From DATDVH01 sp035290045 (GTDB lineage: Bacteria > Patescibacteriota > Microgenomatia > UBA1406 > HO2-37-13b), in NCBI GenBank assembly GCA_035290045.1, contig DATDVH010000026.1, positions 1 to 9,672 of the forward strand: a DNA stretch of 9,672 nucleotides. Direction: 5' to 3'. Below, in pieces: positions 6,240 to 9,672 of this stretch (its first letter is position 1; every line of letters starts with the position of its first letter). The translations under genes were made by a program, and so were the position numbers. The notes under the pieces were generated by a model. That model was not told the origin of the DNA and made no database searches. It saw only the letters and a program-made list of their open reading frames with translations.

Positions 6240-6788
6240 ATGATTTTACCCCGTCGTCAAAGAAAACCCAATCGTTTGAGACAATATGATTATTCGCAAA
6301 ACGGGTGGTATTTTGTTACTATTTGTACGAAAGATAAGGAAGAATATTTTGGTCAAATTAAGCAAAGTAAGATGATAATGACTGATGTAGGGAATATAGC
6401 ACGTAAATTATGGTTTGAGATAACAAAACATTTTGATATGACCTCATTGGATGAATTTATCGTCATGCCTAATCATATTCATGGAATTATTGTAATTGGC
6501 GATAATCGCGAAATCGTAGGGAACAGGCATGCCTGTTCCCTACAAAATAATGAATATATTAAACGTAATCATCAATTGTTGTTTACAATTATAGGGTCTT
6601 TCAAATCAGCGGTAAGCAAAATTGTTCGTCAACAATTATTATGTTCATTCCAATGGCAACGATCATTTTACGATCATATCATCAGAAACGAACAATCTTT
6701 ACACAAGATTCGTGAATACATCCAATTAAATCCTCTCAAATGGAGTGAGGATGAAAACAATAACGGCGTAATGCCAAAAATCTATTGA
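6240..6788 (+). CDS. REP-associated tyrosine transposase (RAYT, Y1/HUH family)
   Basis: This 182-residue protein is a single-domain HUH nuclease of the TnpA-REP/IS200-like group. The core is clear: NGWYFVTICTKDKEEYFG near 21-38, the metal-binding MPNHIHGIIVI with H79 and H81, and the C-terminal helix with the catalytic tyrosine in RSFYDHIIRNE (Y144) followed by REYIQLNPLKW, a hallmark ending of RAYTs. These enzymes cut and join single-stranded DNA at REP hairpins and are usually domesticated, not carried in a mobile element. Here REP palindromes lie 15 bases upstream, inside the gene (6516-6543, encoding VGNRHACSL) and about 860 bases downstream. The stop at 6786-6788 overlaps the -35 box of the next gene. 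All catalytic residues are intact, so activity is plausible. Confidence 0.92.
   Translation: MILPRRQRKPNRLRQYDYSQNGWYFVTICTKDKEEYFGQIKQSKMIMTDVGNIARKLWFEITKHFDMTSLDEFIVMPNHIHGIIVIGDNREIVGNRHACSLQNNEYIKRNHQLLFTIIGSFKSAVSKIVRQQLLCSFQWQRSFYDHIIRNEQSLHKIREYIQLNPLKWSEDENNNGVMPKIY
6516..6543 (+). repeat. REP palindrome, perfect 28 bp, inside the transposase gene
   Basis: The halves GTAGGGAACAGGCA (6516-6529) and TGCCTGTTCCCTAC (6530-6543) are exact reverse complements with no loop. The outer nine bases are the same as in 6197-6224. It is in frame and encodes about residues 93-101 (VGNRHACSL) just after the HUH motif, in a loop where insertion is likely tolerated. Positions 6530-6550, including the flank AAAATAA, recur exactly at 7660-7680. 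Confidence 0.9.
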
Positions 6789-6812
6789 CAATATAAAAAT
6801 TATTGTTATTCT
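6785..6812 (+). promoter_or_regulatory. Promoter of the frameshifted membrane protein gene
   Basis: TTGACA (6785-6790) is followed after 16 bases by TATTCT (6807-6812), a weak -10 box. Start would be at about 6818-6819, exactly at the ATG of the next gene, so again leaderless. The -35 box includes the stop of the transposase. It supports 6819 as the true start. Confidence 0.45.
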
Positions 6813-6818
6813 TAAATC

Positions 6819-7465
6819 ATGGAAAATCAATCACTACCAGCTTATAATCAATCTCCAAATCATTGGAAAACAACGACTATCACACTTTTAATTGCACTTA
6901 CTGTAGGAGTAGTGATATGGATTTTCAAATCTCAAACACAACCTTCAATAGTTTCAAATATTATAAATCAAAACCTTTAACACAAAATATAGCTCCGATA
7001 AATAGCATTATTCCTCAGAAAGAAATAATGGATTCAGAAATATTTCAAACAACAGGTAATTGTACTATAGATGAATGTGAAGCACAAGAAGAAGGTGATT
7101 TTTTTGACCATACAGATTTTATAGGATTGTCTGAAGTTAGAGGATACTATCATAGGTATGAATCAGAGGATTTCGGAACACCTGTCACCTGTGATGGTTT
7201 TGTTATTTCTGAGGAAAATAATCAATTCACTATACGTTTAAGAAATTTTATTACGAAAGAGAAACTATATCTAAAAGATAGGTTAACTTTTGATAATAAG
7301 CTCATAATGAATATTGAGATGGACTTTTTGGATCAACCTTTAAAGAAAAAAATAATATCATCTTCAGAGACTAAACAAGTTGAGTTACGATTTATGGCGC
7401 CGATGTTAATACCTCGTGGTGTTTCTACCTGCTTTAGTTCAGTTAATATTCTATCTGTAAAATAG
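6819..7465 (+). pseudogene. Membrane-anchored protein of unknown function, interrupted by a frameshift
   Basis: From the ATG at 6819 the frame encodes 53 residues with one clear membrane helix (about 20-36, TITLLIALTVGVVIWIF) and stops at 6978-6980. A second frame, shifted by -1, is open to 7463-7465 and holds a hydrophilic, secreted-looking domain (for example EVRGYYHRYESEDFGTP and CDGFVISEENNQFTIRL). The second frame has no convincing start: its part upstream of about 6930 is the out-of-frame shadow of the helix. The simplest reading is one anchored extracytoplasmic protein of about 215 residues that lost a base between about 6930 and 6978, by mutation or assembly error. I do not recognise the domain. 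Alternatives are a separate gene starting at ATG 7028, or programmed frameshifting, although no classic slippery heptamer is seen. Confidence 0.6.
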
Positions 7466-7518
7466 GCTATTTTTTTCTTCTTCTTAAAAAAAGCTATCCA
7501 ATAAACTATAGTTTAAGT

Positions 7519-7586
7519 TGTCATTGCGATTGTGGCGAAGCAATCCCATGAGATGGACATGGCTACTTCGTAGTTTCGAGACGACA
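7519..7586. repeat. GTCATTGCGA-type inverted repeat with a decayed right arm
   Basis: The left part carries GTCATTGCGA and GGCGAAGCAATCCCATG. The centre forms CCATG (7546-7550) / CATGG (7558-7562) around AGATGGA. The right arm (ACTTCGTAG...CGACA) matches the expected complement only in pieces. Repeats that begin with GTCATTGCGA and contain GAAGCAATC are widespread in unrelated bacterial genomes. This gap (7466-7942) contains no gene that I can see. Confidence 0.55.
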
Positions 7587-7602
7587 GTGTATTGATTATG
7601 TC

Positions 7603-7632
7603 TGAACCGTTACTGTAAATCGTAACCGTTCA
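7603..7632. repeat. Inverted repeat with one mismatched pair
   Basis: TGAAC-C-GTTAC (7603-7613) pairs with GTAAC-C-GTTCA (7622-7632) around the 8-base loop TGTAAATC; the only mispair is C opposite C. It could be a protein-binding dyad or another decayed repeat. It is not followed by a T-run, so it is not a terminator. Confidence 0.4.
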
Positions 7633-7650
7633 GGATTATAATAACATACA

Positions 7651-7680
7651 GAACAGGTATGCCTGTTCCCTACAAAATAA
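7651..7680 (-). repeat. REP palindrome missing its left foot
   Basis: GAACAGGTATGCCTGTTC keeps the inner palindrome with one mismatch, followed by the right foot CCTAC. The left GTAGG is replaced by ATACA. Positions 7660-7680 are identical to 6530-6550. Only the minus strand therefore still has GTAG at the hairpin foot. Confidence 0.75.
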
Positions 7681-7692
7681 CGTTGAATTATC

Positions 7693-7858
7693 TTCACGGA
7701 TTAAAAGTAAGATTTCATAAGTCTTGACAAAACTGTATCAATCAATGTCATTTCGACTGAAGTGAGCGAAGCGAACGGAATGGAGAAATCTCTTTACAAA
7801 AGCCTGTAAGAGATTCCTCGACTTCGCTCGGAATGACAACTGTGTCAAGAACCGTGAA
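7693..7858. repeat. Nested inverted repeats around a GTCATTTCGA-type element
   Basis: The core element is 7746-7838: TGTCATTTCGA at the left faces CGGAATGACA at the right, GAGCGAAG faces CTTCGCTC, and AAATCTCTT faces AAGAGATT, around a loop at 7795-7807. Two more arm pairs lie outside it: TCTTGACA (7722-7729) with TGTCAAGA (7843-7850), and TTCACGG (7693-7699) with CCGTGAA (7852-7858). The core resembles repeats with GTCATTTCGA ... CGGAATGAC ends seen in many bacteria. The outer arms suggest insertion into an existing dyad, or successive insertions. Confidence 0.6.
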
Positions 7859-7887
7859 CTCTTACGATTAAAGATTAAAATTCTTCC

Positions 7888-7917
7888 TTGATTTTTTTGT
7901 TTTCTATACCGTATACT
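7888..7917 (+). promoter_or_regulatory. Promoter of PEP synthase
   Basis: TTGATT (7888-7893) and TATACT (7912-7917) are 18 bases apart. Start near 7924 leaves a leader of about 19 bases with no Shine-Dalgarno sequence. TATAC-tgaata-GTATA (7912-7927) forms a small dyad on the -10 box that could be an operator. Confidence 0.55.
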
Positions 7918-7942
7918 GAATAGTATATCACCATTTACTTTT

Positions 7943-9672
7943 ATGAATAAAAAACAAATTGTATGGTTTGAGGAGGTTGATAAGGAGGATGTAAGATTAG
8001 TTGGTGGGAAAGGCGCAAACTTGGGTGAAATGTTGCGCGCTCATTTTCCTGTTCCATATGGATTTATTGTTACTTCTCATGCATATTTTGATTTTATAGA
8101 ACATAACCATTTAGGTAAAAAAATTACAGACATTCTTTCTTCTATCAATTATGAAAATCAAGACGATCTGATAAAGGCATCGTCTTTGATAAAAAAATTG
8201 ATTCTCCATACTTCTTTGTCTTCTGAATTAGTAAAAAACATTGTTTCTTATTATGACAACATCAATACACGTGAGAAAAAAATTTTTAATACCTATCATC
8301 CCCTATCATCTGTTATGAAACACATAGAAAATATATATGACTCTCCGCTTGTTGCTGTACGTTCGTCAGCGACTGCGGAGGATTTGCCTACCGCATCTTT
8401 TGCAGGTCAACAAGAGACATATCTTAATGTGAGGGGAGAAAATCACTTGATTCAGAAAATAAGAGAGTGCTGGGCGTCTCTTTTCACCGAGCGTGCCCTA
8501 TACTATCGCCACGAACAAAAATTTGATCATATCAAAGTTGGTTTAGCCGCAGTAGTTCAACGAATGGTTGTATCTGAAAAATCTGGTATAGCTTTTAGCA
8601 TTGATCCAGTAACCAACGATAAAACAGTAATCACTATTGAGGCGATTCTTGGTTTGGGAGAATATATAGTGCAGGGAAAAGTTACACCTGATCATTACGA
8701 GGTAGAGAAAAAATCCCTCACTATTGTTAAAAAAGAACTCAAAAAGCAATTAGTAAAATATGTTAAAAAAGGACAGCAAAACGTAGAAATCAAGTTATCA
8801 AAAAATCAGGAAGAGCAGGAAAAAGTAAGCGATGATGAAGTGGTGCGTATTGCCCAATTAGTTAAAGCTATTGAAAAGCATTATTATTTTCCACAGGATA
8901 TTGAATGGGCAATTCAGAAGGATCAAATATATATAGTACAGTCAAGACCCATTACCACTATAAAAAATAAAATATCAAATATAAAAAATAAAAAATCATT
9001 TGAAGAGAGTGCAAAACAATTACTTTTGAAAGGTGATCCAGCTTCTCCAGGTATTGCGTCAGGAAAACCAGTCATCATTCATTCACCAAAAGAAATTCAT
9101 AAAATACAAAAAGGAGACGTTTTAGTTGCGTCACAAACAAACCCAGACTATGTGCCTGCTATGAAAAAAGCATCTGCAATCGTCACTGCAAAAGGCGGTC
9201 GTACTTCACATGCCGCTATAGTATCCCGCGAATTAGGGCTACCCGCTATAGTCGGGGCGTCTCATGCTCTGTCAGTATTACGCCGTGAAACAATAATCAC
9301 AGTGAACGGTTCAACAGGAGAGATTTTTAGAGGAGGAAGATTTTCAAATAATTTAGGCACATCTAAAAGCATTGTATTAACAAAGAATCATCACAATCAT
9401 TTGCGAACTATGACTAAAATATATGTTAATCTTGCAGAACCTGAAGAAGCGGCACGAATTTCTCACATGGATGTTGATGGAATCGGACTTTTGCGTGCAG
9501 AGTTTATGATTGCACAAATTGGTATTCATCCGAAGGAAATAATAAAGCAAAAAAAAGAGCAAGTGTTTATTCGTCAGCTTGCAAATGATCTATTGACTTT
9601 CTCAAAATTATTTGCTCCTCGCCCCGTGATCTACAGAGCAACAGATTTTAAGACAAATGAATATCGCAACCT
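7943..9672 (+). CDS. ppsA: Phosphoenolpyruvate synthase (partial, C-terminus off window)
   Basis: The frame is open from the ATG at 7943 to the edge, giving 576 residues of a family usually near 790. PEP synthase converts pyruvate, ATP and water to PEP, AMP and phosphate, the first step back toward hexoses. The N-terminal ATP-grasp domain shows GGKGANLGEM, VAVRSSATAEDLPTASFAGQ, SGIAFSIDPVT and PQDIEWAI...IYIVQSRPIT. The swivelling phosphohistidine domain has KGGRTSHAAIVSRELGLPAIVG with catalytic H423, close to its position in the E. coli enzyme. The C-terminal barrel begins with NLAEPEEAA, GIGLLRAEFM and YRATDFKTNEYRNL, which favours PEP synthase over pyruvate phosphate dikinase. An unusual lysine/asparagine linker (about 340-352, KNKISNIKNKK) separates the first two domains and comes from an AT-only repeat. 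The start is supported by the promoter upstream. Confidence 0.94.
   Translation, partial: MNKKQIVWFEEVDKEDVRLVGGKGANLGEMLRAHFPVPYGFIVTSHAYFDFIEHNHLGKKITDILSSINYENQDDLIKASSLIKKLILHTSLSSELVKNIVSYYDNINTREKKIFNTYHPLSSVMKHIENIYDSPLVAVRSSATAEDLPTASFAGQQETYLNVRGENHLIQKIRECWASLFTERALYYRHEQKFDHIKVGLAAVVQRMVVSEKSGIAFSIDPVTNDKTVITIEAILGLGEYIVQGKVTPDHYEVEKKSLTIVKKELKKQLVKYVKKGQQNVEIKLSKNQEEQEKVSDDEVVRIAQLVKAIEKHYYFPQDIEWAIQKDQIYIVQSRPITTIKNKISNIKNKKSFEESAKQLLLKGDPASPGIASGKPVIIHSPKEIHKIQKGDVLVASQTNPDYVPAMKKASAIVTAKGGRTSHAAIVSRELGLPAIVGASHALSVLRRETIITVNGSTGEIFRGGRFSNNLGTSKSIVLTKNHHNHLRTMTKIYVNLAEPEEAARISHMDVDGIGLLRAEFMIAQIGIHPKEIIKQKKEQVFIRQLANDLLTFSKLFAPRPVIYRATDFKTNEYRN
8961..8987 (+). repeat. AT-only 27-base repeat, copy 2 (inside PEP synthase)
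   Basis: It matches 3674-3700 at 26 of 27 positions. It encodes the low-complexity linker TIKNKISNIK between the ATP-grasp and phosphohistidine domains, a place where insertion would be tolerated. It could equally be chance similarity of AT-rich sequence. Confidence 0.4.

Noticed and set aside
6863..6980. TTG at 6863 as the start of the downstream frame
   Set aside because: The first 20-35 residues from there are the out-of-frame reading of a clear membrane helix; a frameshift is more economical.
7466..7496. T-run and A-run after the broken gene as an intrinsic terminator
   Set aside because: The stem would be only A-T pairs with a misaligned GCTA end and no GC core; too weak to call.
8543..9562. 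Two short minus-strand open frames (8543-8749 and 9377-9562) in PEP synthase
   Set aside because: Both are antisense to conserved PEP synthase segments and have no supporting features.
1..9672. Alternative genetic code with TGA as glycine or tryptophan
   Set aside because: TGA ends several complete genes and does not occur inside the conserved domains; tryptophans in conserved motifs are TGG.
1..9672. tRNA or rRNA genes
   Set aside because: I saw no TTCRANNC-type arm with a matching acceptor stem and no rRNA-like conserved stretch; a covariance search could not be run.

Overview
This is an AT-rich bacterial window using the standard code: TGA is a stop (the delta-like gene, the Phd-like antitoxin and the REP transposase all end with it) and tryptophan is TGG. 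Several features suggest a Candidate Phyla Radiation (Patescibacteria) genome, perhaps Microgenomates-like: little Shine-Dalgarno signal, short compact genes, a small palindromic repeat family, and a phosphomannomutase / SIS-type sugar isomerase pair near PEP synthase. That placement is inference, as no rRNA or marker gene is present.

Layout. Genes from 1 to 2842 all read leftward; everything from 2974 onward reads rightward. The divergent control region is 2843-2973. The leftward arm, in transcription order from its origin, holds a C39-like cysteine peptidase with a coiled coil and hydrophobic C-terminal segments, a RadC/JAMM protein, a Phd antitoxin, an overlapping RelE toxin, and the N-terminal 161 residues of a type I restriction-type protein cut by the window edge. 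The rightward arm holds a short DNA polymerase III delta-like protein, a phosphomannomutase/phosphoglucomutase overlapping a bifunctional phosphoglucose/phosphomannose isomerase, a REP-associated tyrosine transposase (RAYT), a frameshifted membrane-anchored protein of unknown function, a repeat-rich gap of about 480 bases, and PEP synthase cut by the right edge.

How the genes fit together. The mutase and isomerase are an overlapping pair interconverting hexose phosphates (fructose-6-P, glucose-6-P/mannose-6-P, and the 1-phosphates) for cell-surface sugar precursors. PEP synthase would feed the same direction of flux from pyruvate. The toxin-antitoxin pair sits directly upstream of the restriction gene in a defence-type cluster.

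Most interesting structure. The RAYT gene sits among perfect or decayed palindromes that share the outer arms GTAGGGAAC/GTTCCCTAC, and one perfect 28-base copy lies in frame inside the RAYT gene. GTAG at the hairpin foot is the tetranucleotide known to be recognised by RAYT enzymes, so the window looks like a self-contained REP/RAYT unit. A second, unrelated family of 20-base elements with interlocking hairpins occurs three times (1770, 2183, 2916), once inside a coding sequence. Several predicted promoters place the transcription start within about 0-10 bases of the start codon, which suggests leaderless or near-leaderless mRNAs.
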